Shown here in pieces: positions 1 through 7,922 of a stretch of 64,000 nt of DNA (positions within the stretch are counted from its first letter, which is position 1; each line of letters starts with the position of its first letter). This DNA is from Kitasatospora purpeofusca. GTDB taxonomy: Bacteria > Actinomycetota > Actinomycetes > Streptomycetales > Streptomycetaceae. The DNA lies in the NCBI RefSeq assembly GCF_000718025.1, contig NZ_JODS01000017.1:1-64000 (forward strand). Direction: 5' to 3'. The translations under genes were made by a program, and so were the position numbers. The notes beneath the pieces are model-generated. The model was given only the letters and a program-made list of their open reading frames with translations, did not search any database and had not been told where the DNA came from.

Positions 1-26
1 CCGGGCGGGGGTGTCGGATCCCGGGC

Positions 27-893
27 ATGACAATTGTGCTGGGGACGCCGGCCGTGGCCGGGGTGCGCGAGGCCATGGGCGCGCTGCGGGAGTGGCAGTA
101 CGACGGAGCGCCGATGCAGCTGCATGCGGGGGACATCGGCTGGAACCACCGCTTCGGGACGCCCGAGACGGCCGCGGTGGTGCGGACCTGGAGCCGGGGC
201 GGACGGATTCTCGCCGTCGGGATGCAGGACACCCCGACGCTGCTGCGGATGACGGTCGCCCCCGACGCCTTCCGGGACGAGGACCTGGCGCGGCGGCTGG
301 TCGCGGACGTCTCGCTGCCCGAGCGCGGTGTGCTGCCGGAGGGGGAGGTGGCCATCGAGGCGCCGTCGGGCCTGCTGCTGCACGACCTGCTGACCAAGGA
401 GGGCTGGGGCGTCGACGAGCCGTGGACGCCGCTCTTCCGCGACCTCACGGAGCCGGTGGAGGACCCCGGAGTGCGGATCGAGACGATCGGCCCCGAGCGG
501 GCGCAGGACTTCGCCGAGGTCCTGCGGTCGGCGTTCGGCACCTCGCGACCCACGCGCGAGTACTGGCACCGGATGGCGGCGGGACCGTTCTACGACGACG
601 CCCGCTGCCTGGGCGCCTACGACAACCGGGGCGAGCCGGTGGCAGTGGTCACGGTCTGGTCGGCCGGCCCGGGGAGGCCGGGGCTGGTCGAGCCGATGGG
701 CGTCCACGCGGCCCACCGCGGCCGCGGGTACGGCCGGGCGATCACCCTCGCCGGGGCGGTCGCGCTGCGGGAGGCGGGCTCGTCGAGCGTCCGGGTGTGC
801 ACCCCGAGCTCCAACGTCGGTGGCGTCGCCACCTACAGGGCGGCCGGGTTCGGGGCGGGGCCGGAGGTTCGCGACCGGATCCGCACGGCCTGA
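27..893 (+). CDS. GNAT-family N-acetyltransferase
   Basis: Predicted 288-residue cytoplasmic acetyltransferase using acetyl-CoA. The C-terminal half (from about residue 150) carries the GNAT fold, with a motif-A acetyl-CoA loop HRGRGYGRA at about residues 230-240, preceded by a beta-strand with an MGVH segment. A later segment, SSNVGGVATYRAAGF, is the usual motif-B end of the family. The N-terminal 150 residues look like a second, degenerate GNAT-like half, as in two-domain actinobacterial GNATs. The ATG at 27 was chosen because it opens the frame with the good codon bias. The gene lies so close to the window edge that a start further upstream cannot be excluded. The substrate cannot be read from the sequence. 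The gene stands alone, followed by decayed DNA. Confidence 0.8.
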   Translation: MTIVLGTPAVAGVREAMGALREWQYDGAPMQLHAGDIGWNHRFGTPETAAVVRTWSRGGRILAVGMQDTPTLLRMTVAPDAFRDEDLARRLVADVSLPERGVLPEGEVAIEAPSGLLLHDLLTKEGWGVDEPWTPLFRDLTEPVEDPGVRIETIGPERAQDFAEVLRSAFGTSRPTREYWHRMAAGPFYDDARCLGAYDNRGEPVAVVTVWSAGPGRPGLVEPMGVHAAHRGRGYGRAITLAGAVALREAGSSSVRVCTPSSNVGGVATYRAAGFGAGPEVRDRIRTA

Positions 894-940
894 GGCGGGT
901 GCCGCTGCCGGCCGGCACGTGGCCGGTGGCGGCACCCGCC

Positions 941-1331
941 TCAGGGGCGGGCGAAGAAAGAGGTGCGGTGGGCCAGGGCCCAGGTGCGTTCGGCCTCGAA
1001 CGCCGGTGGCCTCCCGCTGTTCGAGCCGCGCCGCTCGCGGTGGCGGACCTGCTCCACCGGCTGCGGGACCACCGCCCGCACGTGCCCCTCGCGCAGGTGG
1101 GCGCGGATCGCTCGCGAGGAGTACGCCCGGTCCGCGAGCGCCACGTCCGGTCAGGTCCTCGGCCGCCCGCAAACAGTGCGAGGCACGCGGACGGCGGCCA
1201 TCACCGCGGTGAACGCGGGCGCATCACCGGCCTGACCGGCCGTCAGGACAATCGCCAGCGGGCGGGCGTTGGAGTCGCCGGCCAGATGAATCCACGTTCC
1301 CAGGCCGCCCCGCGAGCGCCCCACGGTCCCC
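941..1331 (-). pseudogene. IS5-family transposase, C-terminal remnant
   Basis: On the minus strand two reading frames together spell the C-terminal part of a DDE transposase of the IS5 family. Near 1331-1180 the conserved block GTWIHLAGDSNARPLA and a following LTAGQAGDAPAF segment are readable. Near 1144-960 the typical ALADRAYSSRAIRAHLR and GSNSGRPPAF segments follow in another frame. The frame change and the lack of an intact start or stop show that the element is dead. The N-terminal piece of a transposase of the same family lies 300 bp upstream at 1653-1847 on the same strand, so both may come from one disrupted copy. Confidence 0.7.
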
Positions 1332-1337
1332 GCGGCA

Positions 1338-1601
1338 CTACCCCCGCGACCGGCCCCTCCAACGCCAGCCGATGGCGAGGCCGGCCACCGGCAGCGAGAG
1401 GAATCTGAACGGCTCCGGGACCAGCCAGAACGTCAGCACAGCGAAGACGGTCAGCAGAACGACCAGCTCGACGGTGAACCGGTAGCCCCACGTTGCGGGC
1501 CACGCACTTCGGCCTCCGTCGCCGTTCCCGTCCGCGGAGGGCGGTGATTCTGCAGGCATACCGTGCAGCTCTCTCTCGGCAGGGTGACGACTGGACGGTG
1601 C
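1338..1601 (-). pseudogene. Fragment encoding a small two-helix membrane protein
   Basis: This minus-strand reading frame lies between the two IS5 transposase pieces. It encodes about 50 residues of clear membrane character near its C-terminus. A segment starting WGYRFTVELVVLLTV is followed by LTFWLVPEPF and a second hydrophobic stretch ending at a basic GWRWRGRSRG tail and a stop. The upstream part is low in coding quality and has no convincing start or ribosome site. It could be the 3' end of a small membrane gene caught in the rearrangement. The family is not recognised. Confidence 0.3.
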
Positions 1602-1652
1602 AAGCCGGTGCGGGTGGGCACCGGCTTCGGTCCGCACCGCACCGAAACTCGG

Positions 1653-1847
1653 TCAGGCTGTGTTCTGTCTACCATCCGTAACGCCCTCGGTGTGCACCGG
1701 TTTCCCAGAAGAACCCTCCCGCGAAGAGAACTTCCAGGCGACCGCGTCGAGCACCTCGCGGCGGTCGCACCACCGCCCGCCTCGCTTCGGCGTCCAGTCC
1801 GGCAGCAACGGCTCTGTCCGCGCCCACTGCGCGTAGGTCAACGGCAC
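1653..1847 (-). pseudogene. IS5-family transposase, N-terminal remnant
   Basis: The first 40 residues match the start of IS5-family transposases (DUF4096-type). They read LTYAQWARTEPLLPDW, then TPKRGGRWCDRREVLDAVAWKF. After that the frame loses similarity and ends. The protein would be 64 residues against about 270 for an intact transposase. Together with 941-1331 on the same strand it marks a decayed insertion sequence. Terminal inverted repeats were not identified. Confidence 0.7.
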
Positions 1848-1892
1848 GACCGGACCAAAGCGACCCCGGCAGGCTCACCACCGCCCTCGCCC

Positions 1893-2040
1893 AGGAAGGG
1901 CAGTACGGCGACTTCGTCCTGCTCAGCGGCATCGAGGTGTGGAGCATCTGCGAGCACCACCTTCTCCCCTTCCGCCTCGCCGTCTCCATCGCCTACACAC
2001 CGGACACCGCCGCCCTCGGCCTGTCCGAACCGGTCCGGCA
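1893..2040 (+). pseudogene. GTP cyclohydrolase I-like fragment
   Basis: About 45 residues in one frame resemble the catalytic centre of GTP cyclohydrolase I (FolE). The fragment runs through a GIEVWSICEHHLLPF segment, which holds the zinc-ligand Cys and the His pair of the CEHH motif. It continues into a SIAYTPD and a LGLSEPVRHLE segment where intact enzymes read GYIP and GLSKLARL. Both flanks lose similarity: upstream there is no N-terminal helical domain, and downstream the frame becomes low quality. It is therefore a scrap of a folate or pterin gene, probably carried in with mobile elements. Confidence 0.55.
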
Positions 2041-2189
2041 CCTGGAGGCCCGCACCCACGCCCTCCGGCGCCCGGAAGAAGCCCTCCCTGTGCAACCTCG
2101 CCGACACCTACGGCACCGACGTCGAGATCTACCGGGGCAACGACGGCCTCGTCCGGGCCGACTGCCGCACCGCCCAGTTGATGAAACCG

Positions 2190-2445
2190 CCGCAATGGAA
2201 TCGACGACGCCATCAACTACCTGCGCAGCAAAGGGCGCTACCTGCGCCACGACACAGCCCTCGCCCCAAAGCCAGCAGATCGCTACCCGCACCATCGAGC
2301 GTGCATGCCGCCACCTGGTCAATGACCGCCTCGACATCGCCGGAGCCGGCTGGGGCCTCGCCTGCGCCGAACCCGCGCTCAAGCTCCGGGCCGAGGGGCG
2401 CCACCGCGACGCGGTCACACGCTCGCAGCCTGACCGGCAGCACCC
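2190..2445 (+). pseudogene. ISKra4-family transposase, C-terminal remnant
   Basis: Two overlapping frames reconstruct the C-terminal signature of ISKra4-type transposases. One frame near 2195-2255 reads IDDAINYLRSKGRYLRHD. The next frame from about 2277 reads IATRTIERACRHLVNDRLD, then IAGAGWGLACAEPALKLRA. Intact family members carry the equivalent ATGVIEGACRHLVKDRMDI and GARWGLEGAEAVLKLRA blocks. The required frameshift and the missing N-terminal 300 or so residues make it non-functional. It abuts the isochorismatase-fold gene on the opposite strand. Confidence 0.65.
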
Positions 2446-2460
2446 TTCACATCTGCAACG

Positions 2461-2949
2461 TCACAGATAGTCCTTCGTCAGCCGCACCTCGCCGATGCGC
2501 GGGAACACCGTGCCGATCGCCACCTCGTGTTCCTCCAGGGTCGGCGCAGACATGGCGTCGGCGACGAATTCGAGTTCGTACCCGAGGTCGCACGCGGCCC
2601 ACGCAGTCGACGCGACGCCCATCGTCGTTACCAGCCCCGCCAGGACGATGGTGGTCACGCCGGCCGCGCGCAGCTTCTCATCGAGGCCGGTGTTGTGGAA
2701 TGCACCGATCGTCCGCTTCACGACGACGACGTCGCCGTCCTGCTCCAGCCCTTCGGCCAGATCGCTGCCCGGCGGCTGCTCATCGACGCCTGGACGCTCG
2801 ACGCGGACGAGCACGACGGGAGAACCCTCCGCGCGCAGCGCGGCGGCGAGGTCACGGCAGCGCACAAGCACGTCCTCGCCGGAATGCGGCGCGAGTGGGT
2901 TGGCGATGATGCGCGGCATGAGGTCGATCAGGACGAGAGCTCGGGTCAT
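2461..2949 (-). CDS. Isochorismatase-fold cysteine-hydrolase family protein (nucleophile replaced)
   Basis: 162-residue single-domain Rossmann-like protein. It starts with the family strand MTRALVLIDL, where Asp9 is the expected triad aspartate. VVVVKRTIGAF supplies Lys78, the expected triad lysine. The third triad position is normally a Cys in a TxxCV turn. Here it reads TTMGVASTAWAAC, with Gly111 at the nucleophile place; Cys120 lies nine residues further on. A Gly at that site is seen in a subgroup of actinobacterial members, so the protein may not be a conventional amidase or isochorismatase. It stands alone on the minus strand between gene remnants. Function beyond the fold is unknown. 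Confidence 0.75.
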   Translation of the reverse strand: MTRALVLIDLMPRIIANPLAPHSGEDVLVRCRDLAAALRAEGSPVVLVRVERPGVDEQPPGSDLAEGLEQDGDVVVVKRTIGAFHNTGLDEKLRAAGVTTIVLAGLVTTMGVASTAWAACDLGYELEFVADAMSAPTLEEHEVAIGTVFPRIGEVRLTKDYL

Positions 2950-2957
2950 GTCGTCAG

Positions 2958-3180
2958 CCTACAGACCGCGGCCTCACCGGTCAGGGCTACCGGGTGCTGC
3001 TGGTCGGCGGCGCCGTCGACGACGCGGACGCCGACCGCGCCAACGGCGCGCACGCGGTGCTCCACACCGGCGGTCTCCATCACCCCGCCGAGCTCGCCGC
3101 CACCGACCACCCTCTCGCGGACTCCCTCACCGACGCCGTCGCCATCGGCTCCCGACTCATCGCGGATGCCGCCGAACCCG
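2958..3180 (+). pseudogene. Unidentified coding remnant
   Basis: One plus-strand frame has good codon bias for about 70 residues, starting GYRVLLVGGAVDDADADRA and continuing through LHTGGLHHPAELAATDHPL to ADSLTDAVAIGSRLIADAA. It then dissolves into low-quality sequence. The alternating strand/helix pattern would fit an alpha/beta domain (cobalamin-binding or nucleotide-binding type), but no family was recognised. There is no convincing start. It lies between the isochorismatase-fold gene and the P450 remnant, so it is most likely another broken gene. Confidence 0.3.
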
Positions 3181-3332
3181 CTTGTGGCCAGCACGAGTCG
3201 GCGGCCGTGCCGAATCGCCGGATCTGCGGATCCTCATCCTTCCCGCACCCCTGGAGCCCACTCGTGAACAGCCGCAGAAGACCCGTCCCCGCCCACGCAG
3301 TCCCCGTCCGCCCGCACCACCTGGATGTGCCA

Positions 3333-3560
3333 TGTCCGAACCGACCACGGGCGCCCCCGAGCCCGAACCGATCCGCATTCCCGAGGAAGACCTGGACGAT
3401 CTCGCCAGCGCGCTCGCACGCACCATCGCCGAGGTCGGCCAGCACGGCGTCCTGCTCGACCGGCTCGGCACCGACCCCTTCGGGGGCGAGGAACCGAATC
3501 CCGCCGAGGCCGAACCCGAAGGCCCGACAGCGCTGTTCATCCTCGCGATAGCCTCAGGGC
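3333..3560 (+). pseudogene. Short acidic N-terminal fragment upstream of the P450 remnant
   Basis: The frame starting ATG at 3333 encodes MSEPTTGAPEPEPIRIPEED, followed by a helical segment DLASALARTIAEVGQHGVLLDRLG and a Glu/Pro-rich stretch. It has good coding character until about 3560, where a different frame takes over as the P450 remnant. No known domain was recognised. The junction looks like a deletion or frameshift that fused an unrelated N-terminus to the decayed P450. Confidence 0.35.
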
Positions 3561-4356
3561 CTACGGGCCCGCCGCCGCTCTCCTCGACCGCTGGCCCGGC
3601 CCCGAGCGACGGCGCTACCGCTCCGCCCTCGCCGACATCCACGCCGTCGTGGACTCCCTGGTCGACGCGGAACCGGACACCCCCACCCTGACCCGCCTCT
3701 CCACCGGTGCCGACCGCGCCCAGCTCCACGACGACGTGACCTCCCTGCTCATCGGCGGCTCCCACACCAGCGCCCCCGCCGGGGCCTGGACGTTGATCCT
3801 GCTCGCCCGGCACCCCGCCGTCCGCCGCCGGCTCCACGACGAGGTCGACCGGACCGTCGGCGACCGCCCGGTACGGGCCACGGACCTCCCCGCCCTGGAC
3901 CTCACCGGCCGAGTGGTGCGCGAGTCGCTCCGGCTCTACCCACCGATCTGGCTCTTCCCCCGGCACACCACCGGCGAGACCGAACTCGGCAGCCACCGGT
4001 TCCCCCAAGGCGCCCAGTTCTTCTACAGCCCCTACGCCCTGCACCGGGACCCCCGGTGGTACCGCGCCCCCGACACCTTCGACCCCGACCGGTGGATCCT
4101 GGACGGCCGTCCCGCTCCCCCGAACGGCGCCTACCTCCCCTTCGCCGCCGGCGTGCACGGCTGCCCCGACGGGGACTTCGCCCTGGCCGAACTGACCCTC
4201 CTCACAGCCGCGGTCTCACGCCGATGGCACCTCGACCCGGTGCCGGGCAGCAGGCCCCGCCCCGTCGCGGCGGCCACCCTCGGCCCCTCGCCCGTCACCA
4301 TGACCGTCACCCGCCGCCCCGGCCCCGGCGGCGTCTTCCCTGGACCGGGGTCGTGA
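3556..4356 (+). pseudogene. Cytochrome P450, truncated to C-terminal half
   Basis: About 265 residues of a class I bacterial P450 remain; intact enzymes have about 400-450. Visible landmarks are the I-helix segment DDVTSLLIGGSHTSAPAGAW, the K-helix ExxR in VRESLRLYPP, the FDPDRW meander and a heme loop LPFAAGVHGCPDGDFALAE. In the heme loop the Cys is present, but the usual CxG is CPD and the Arg or His is GVHG. The substrate-recognition N-terminal half (B to H helices) is missing and the reading frame arrives from non-coding-like sequence. It is therefore called a pseudogene. The retained part resembles P450s of terpenoid pathways, but no such pathway is present here. Confidence 0.65.
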
Positions 4357-4372
4357 CGGCGCCGGGCCCCGC

Positions 4373-5374
4373 TCAGTCAGGGACTCTCGCCGCCGACTCG
4401 GCGAGCCGTTCGGCGAAGGCCGCGACCAGCGTCCGGAGCTCCGCGGGCTCCTCGACGGCGAACGGCGCGTCCAGCGAGGCGAGCACCGCCGGCAACCAGT
4501 CCAGCCGGTCCACCCGGAGCTCCACCCGGCTCCACCGCGCCGCCCCCGGCTCCGCTGCCGGGAGCGCCTGCACCACGGCGACGCTCGCGGGCAGCCGCAG
4601 GTGGATCCGCTCAGCCGTCAACCGGACCCGCAGCACCACCCGGTACCGGTACGGGGCCGTGGCGAGCCCGCGCAGAAGGCGCTCCGCCGGGTCGACCGCG
4701 GCCGGGGGCTCGAAGGCGCCCGGCAGGGTACGTACGCCCACGATGCGATCCAGGCGCAAGGTGCGGTCCTCCCCCACCGCGGGATCCGCGCCGGTCAGGT
4801 ACCAGCGGCCCTCGTGCGCCACGAGCCCGTACGGGTGCAGCGTGCGCTCGCTGCGCCGTCCGTCCGCCGCGGTGTACCGGACCGCGAGCGGCCGGTGGCC
4901 GCGCACCGCGTCCGCGACCGTGAGCAGGACCTGGGAGTCGGGCACCGCCGTCGCACGGGACCCGGGTGCGGCGGTGAGGGTGAGGGCGTCCAGCACGGCG
5001 TCGAGCCGGTGCCGGAGCCGCTCCGGCAGCACCCGGCGGATCTTGGCCGCCGCCGTCTCGCCCGCAGTGTGCCCGGCGTCCGCCACCGCGGTCAGGCCGG
5101 TGTGCCGGCCGGCGACCAGTCCGAGCAGGACGGCGAGGGCCTCGTCGTCGCTCAGCATCAGCGGGGGCAGCCGGTATCCGGCCCCGAGCCGGTAGCCCCC
5201 GTAGCGGCCGCGCACCGACTCGACGGGCACGTCGAGGTCGAGCAGGTGGTCGACGTACCGGCGCACTGTGCGCTCGTCGACCCCCAGGCGGTCGGCGAGC
5301 TCGGCCACGGTGCGGACACCGCCGGACTGCAACAGCTCCAGCAGCGCGAGGACGCGGGCGGTGGGACGGGCCAT
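4373..5374 (-). CDS. WYL-domain transcriptional regulator (YafY/DeoR-like)
   Basis: 333-residue regulator. An N-terminal HTH_11 winged helix covers about residues 1-60 (MARPTARVLALLELLQSGG, then LGVDERTVRRYVDHLLDLDV). A conserved VRGRYGGYRLGAGYRLPPLM linker follows. The WYL sensory domain lies around residues 130-215, where the segment HEGRWYLTGAD carries the W-Y-L triad. A C-terminal WCX-type segment completes the protein. WYL proteins sense nucleic-acid-like or small ligands. The gene is transcribed divergently from the VOC-protein gene at 5475. The two share a 100-bp intergenic region with an inverted repeat, which suggests it regulates itself and that neighbour. No Shine-Dalgarno sequence precedes the ATG, so a leaderless transcript is possible. 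Confidence 0.88.
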   Translation of the reverse strand: MARPTARVLALLELLQSGGVRTVAELADRLGVDERTVRRYVDHLLDLDVPVESVRGRYGGYRLGAGYRLPPLMLSDDEALAVLLGLVAGRHTGLTAVADAGHTAGETAAAKIRRVLPERLRHRLDAVLDALTLTAAPGSRATAVPDSQVLLTVADAVRGHRPLAVRYTAADGRRSERTLHPYGLVAHEGRWYLTGADPAVGEDRTLRLDRIVGVRTLPGAFEPPAAVDPAERLLRGLATAPYRYRVVLRVRLTAERIHLRLPASVAVVQALPAAEPGAARWSRVELRVDRLDWLPAVLASLDAPFAVEEPAELRTLVAAFAERLAESAARVPD

Positions 5375-5391
5375 ACAGGAAGTCTCTCAGC

Positions 5392-5418
5392 GATACCGGG
5401 CGGATTATGTCCAGTATC
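5392..5418. promoter_or_regulatory. Inverted repeat between WYL regulator and VOC gene
   Basis: GATACCGG (5392-5399) and CCAGTATC (5411-5418) form 8-bp inverted arms with one mismatch and an 11-bp spacer, midway between the divergent starts at 5374 and 5475. The arrangement fits an operator for the WYL protein. That assignment is inferred from position only. Confidence 0.45.
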
Positions 5419-5474
5419 AGCCCTAGCGTCGTGCCGGAAGCACCGACCGCACGACCGAACCGCAGGAGACAGCC

Positions 5475-5873
5475 ATGGACTTCCTCTCGATCCGCATCAT
5501 CACGGCCGACGTCGCCCGCCTCGTGGACTTCTACGAGCGCGCCACCGGCGTCGGCGCCGACTGGTCCACCCCGGACTTCGCCGAGCTCAGGACGGCCTCG
5601 GCGACGCTGGCCATCGCCGGCACCCGCACCGTCCCGCTGTTCGCACCGGGATCGGCCGAGCCGGCCGCCAACCGCAGCGTGGTGCTGGAGTTCCTCGTCG
5701 ACGACGTGGACAACGCCCACCGGCGACTGCGCGCCGACGTGCCGGAGTTCGTGACCGAACCCACCACGATGCCCTGGGGCAACCGCTCCCTGCTCTTCCG
5801 CGACCCGGACGGCAACCTGGTCAACTTCTTCACCCCGGTCACCGAGACCGCGAAGGCGAGGTTCGCCCGCTGA
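5475..5873 (+). CDS. VOC-family (glyoxalase/bleomycin-resistance fold) protein
   Basis: 132-residue protein of the vicinal-oxygen-chelate fold: two beta-alpha-beta-beta-beta modules. The first begins MDFLSIRIITADVARLVDFYE. The second ends in the highly characteristic LLFRDPDGNLVNFFTP strand, whose Asn/Asp-Gly-Asn turn is typical of the family. The metal-ligand pattern is incomplete by eye, so an enzyme role is uncertain. It could also be a small-molecule binding or resistance protein. AGGAGA five bases before the ATG supports the start. It is divergent from the WYL regulator, its likely controller. Confidence 0.85.
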   Translation: MDFLSIRIITADVARLVDFYERATGVGADWSTPDFAELRTASATLAIAGTRTVPLFAPGSAEPAANRSVVLEFLVDDVDNAHRRLRADVPEFVTEPTTMPWGNRSLLFRDPDGNLVNFFTPVTETAKARFAR

Positions 5874-6520
5874 GAGGCCGGCCTGTCGGCGAACCAGCAG
5901 CCGGGCGGCACGCCGTGAAGGCCGCCACGAGCCCGGACGCAGAGTGCGGAGCAGTTCGGCGGCGCGGTGGGCAAGTACGGGCTCGCGGCAGATGAGGACG
6001 GCCTGGAGCCTGGCCGGTCCGTCCTGGTGGCCGACGAGGGCCAGGACGTAGCTCTTGCCGGGAGTGCGCTCACAGAAGAAGTCGCGGAGCACAGCGGTGG
6101 AACGGCCCTGGGGCATGCGAAGGACTCCGGAGGAAGGGGGTGTGCGGTACTGCCGCACAGGCGTGGAATTCCGCCGGTGGACGCGTTGCAGGCGCGTCCA
6201 CCGGCGGTGGTGAAGGCGATCGGCCCCCGGCTGGTTCCGCCGAAACTGCTGGCCTCCCGGACGGCTTCGGCCTCAGGAGCCCCGGCACGTGGCTGCAGGT
6301 GGACGGTCAGTGATCGGCGAAGGCTGAACACCCCTCGCCGCAGCATCGGCGAGGCTCCGCGCGGCTCGACCGGGCACCGCGGCACGATCCTCGGTGTTCC
6401 GGAGCGTTTCAGGGGTTCGCCGGTCGAGCTCGGGCGGCACGTCGACCGTGACCGCTCTCCGCGACACGGCCCGCGGGCCTGCGGGCCGTCGCTCCGGCGG
6501 CCACGACCGGCACCGGCGTT
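5874..6520. other. Gene-poor stretch with an unresolved minus-strand coding fragment
   Basis: No complete gene is visible. On the minus strand, from about 6116 to 5890, a frame begins MPQGRSTAVLRDFFCER and continues TPGKSYVLALVGHQDGPARL and then VLICREPVLAHRAAELLRTL. This looks genuinely coding, but the frame runs on without a stop into the antisense of the VOC gene, so it is probably the 5' part of a broken gene. No family was recognised. The rest (6160-6520) shows no feature. Confidence 0.3.
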
Positions 6521-6527
6521 GTCGGTC

Positions 6528-6533
6528 TAGGAT
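6528..6533 (+). promoter_or_regulatory. Probable -10 box of a leaderless promoter
   Basis: TAGGAT ends 7 bp before the ATG at 6541, with no Shine-Dalgarno between. This is the spacing expected for a leaderless transcript starting at or next to the ATG. The -35 region is weak (ACGACC-like). Confidence 0.45.
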
Positions 6534-6540
6534 GCGGAGC

Positions 6541-7191
6541 ATGAACGGGACCACGCCGGCACACGGAGACGCCGTACCGATGGCGACGCGGCGAACCCGC
6601 TGGCAGGAGGCGGGCAGCAGCGAGGGCTTCGGCAAGCGGTTCGCCGATCTCGTCTCCGCCGGTGAGGACATCGACGGTGAAGCCCGACTCGCCGACACGC
6701 TCCTGCCGCGTGGCGCCCGGGTGCTCGACGCCGGCGCCGGCATGGGCCGGGTCACTGCGGCACTTCTGCGGCGCGGGCACGACGTGGTCGCGATCGAGCC
6801 CGACGGAGCACTGGTCCGACAGGCCCGGGAGACCTACCCCGGACTGCCCATCGAGGAACGCGACATCCTCGGCCTCGGCCCCGACGACGGCCCGTTCGAC
6901 CTGGTCGTCTGCGTCGGCAACGTCATGATCTACCTGGCCGAGGGTACCGAACGCGAGGCCCTGCGCTCGATGCGCGCCGTGCTCGGCGAGAACGGCCGGA
7001 TCCTGGTCGGCTTCCACCTCCAGGACCGGCCGCCGCACGCCCACGCCTACACCGCGGCCGAGTTCGAGGCGGATCTCGCGGCCGCCGGACTCCACGTCGA
7101 CCTAAGGGCAGGAACCTACCAACTGCACCCCGCGAACGAGGCCTACGGCGTCTGGGTCCTGAGTCGCACCCGGGGTGCGGCCGACGAGTAG
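6541..7191 (+). CDS. Class I SAM-dependent methyltransferase
   Basis: 216-residue Rossmann-fold methyltransferase of the Methyltransf_11/25 type. Motif I is VLDAGAGMGRVTAALLRRGH (about residues 60-80), followed by the acidic end of strand beta2 in VVAIEPDGALV. The motif II/III region, PFDLVVCVGNVMIYL, precedes the post-motif helix and LGENGRILVGFHL. The substrate is unknown. A start upstream in the same frame is possible, but 6541 follows a TAGGAT -10 element and opens the conserved part, so it was preferred. No obvious operon partners. Confidence 0.85.
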   Translation: MNGTTPAHGDAVPMATRRTRWQEAGSSEGFGKRFADLVSAGEDIDGEARLADTLLPRGARVLDAGAGMGRVTAALLRRGHDVVAIEPDGALVRQARETYPGLPIEERDILGLGPDDGPFDLVVCVGNVMIYLAEGTEREALRSMRAVLGENGRILVGFHLQDRPPHAHAYTAAEFEADLAAAGLHVDLRAGTYQLHPANEAYGVWVLSRTRGAADE

Positions 7192-7209
7192 ATCCGCGGA
7201 CCGGGGGCC

Positions 7210-7500
7210 CGGGAGCGGAACCTGCCCCGGTCCGCAGCCGGCGGCGTGCCGACGCTCCTCGAAGACGTGAAACTCCTGCGCGGGCCGGAGACCGGTCAGG
7301 ACGATCTTGCCGATCGCCTTGGCCGCCGCGTCGACCTGGCCCTGGAGGCGGCGGCGTTCCTCGCCGTTGAAGAGGTGGGTGGCGACGGTGGCGACGGCGC
7401 CGATCGCCTCCAGGGTCCGGTCGTAGTCGGAGTCGGTGCGGCCGACGGCCGCGATCCTGCCGCCAATCGTCGACCGCCGCTGAGGTCGGAGCGCCCGCAC
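7210..7500 (-). CDS. Hypothetical protein or remnant
   Basis: The minus-strand frame starting at 7500 encodes a plausible helical protein. It contains RTDSDYDRTLEAIGAVATVA, then HLFNGEERRRLQGQVDAAAK and AIGKIVLTGLRPAQEFHVFE. After about residue 75 the sequence becomes low quality and overlaps the end of the methyltransferase gene (7102-7191) in antisense before a stop. The helical part has normal codon bias, so it may be a real small gene with a degraded 3' end. No domain was recognised. Confidence 0.3.
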
Positions 7501-7922
7501 ACGGCGACTCTCTACTGATTGCCCGTCAACTGATGCCAGCAGAAGTCAGCATCAGTACGAGTAGACCCTCCCGGATACGCGCACACTCGAGGATTCCACC
7601 CATGGCGCGCAGGCCCCGCCCACCTCGTATGCGGCCTGCGACCGCGCGGCCGGGAGCACGGAAAGTTGCTCCTTGGACCCCTTTGCCCGCACGATTTGTG
7701 CCGTTATGATCACGTTTCCGGATGGTTGACACGGCTCCGAGCGTGCCGGTCGGGGACGCAGTGACGGATTGGACTCGAGAGGTGACGCGTTGTTCGCCTC
7801 AGGTCTTCCTGGCCCTCTACAGGTGGCCGTACTTCTTCAAGTAGTGTCGCCAGCCGAGCCCCCCGGGGGCTCGTGACTTCCTTGCTGCTCACGATCCGTA
7901 TCTACGGCTGGAGTTCACGGCG
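7501..7922. other. Intergenic region upstream of the TrmB/LuxR-like regulator
   Basis: No convincing gene in this 422-bp stretch, whose A+T content is locally higher than its surroundings around 7690-7740 and 7830-7850. It presumably carries the promoter of the regulator at 7923. No clear repeat or palindrome was identified. Confidence 0.4.

Noticed and set aside
2095..2195. Short frame with a NLADTYGTDVEIYRGNDGLV segment, considered as a PTS HPr-like fragment
   Set aside because: Only about 30 residues, no phosphorylatable His motif, and no PTS gene nearby. The similarity is too weak to call.
1563..2909. Long plus-strand frame reading through the mobile-element remnants and the isochorismatase-fold gene
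   Set aside because: The translation is Arg/Ser/Pro-rich without domain similarity and overlaps well-supported remnants in other frames and a real gene on the opposite strand.
4611..6158. A 515-residue minus-strand protein spanning the VOC gene and the WYL regulator
   Set aside because: The frame is the antisense of the VOC gene and a shifted frame of the WYL regulator. Only its first 75 or so residues, upstream of the VOC gene, look coding, and these are reported as a fragment.
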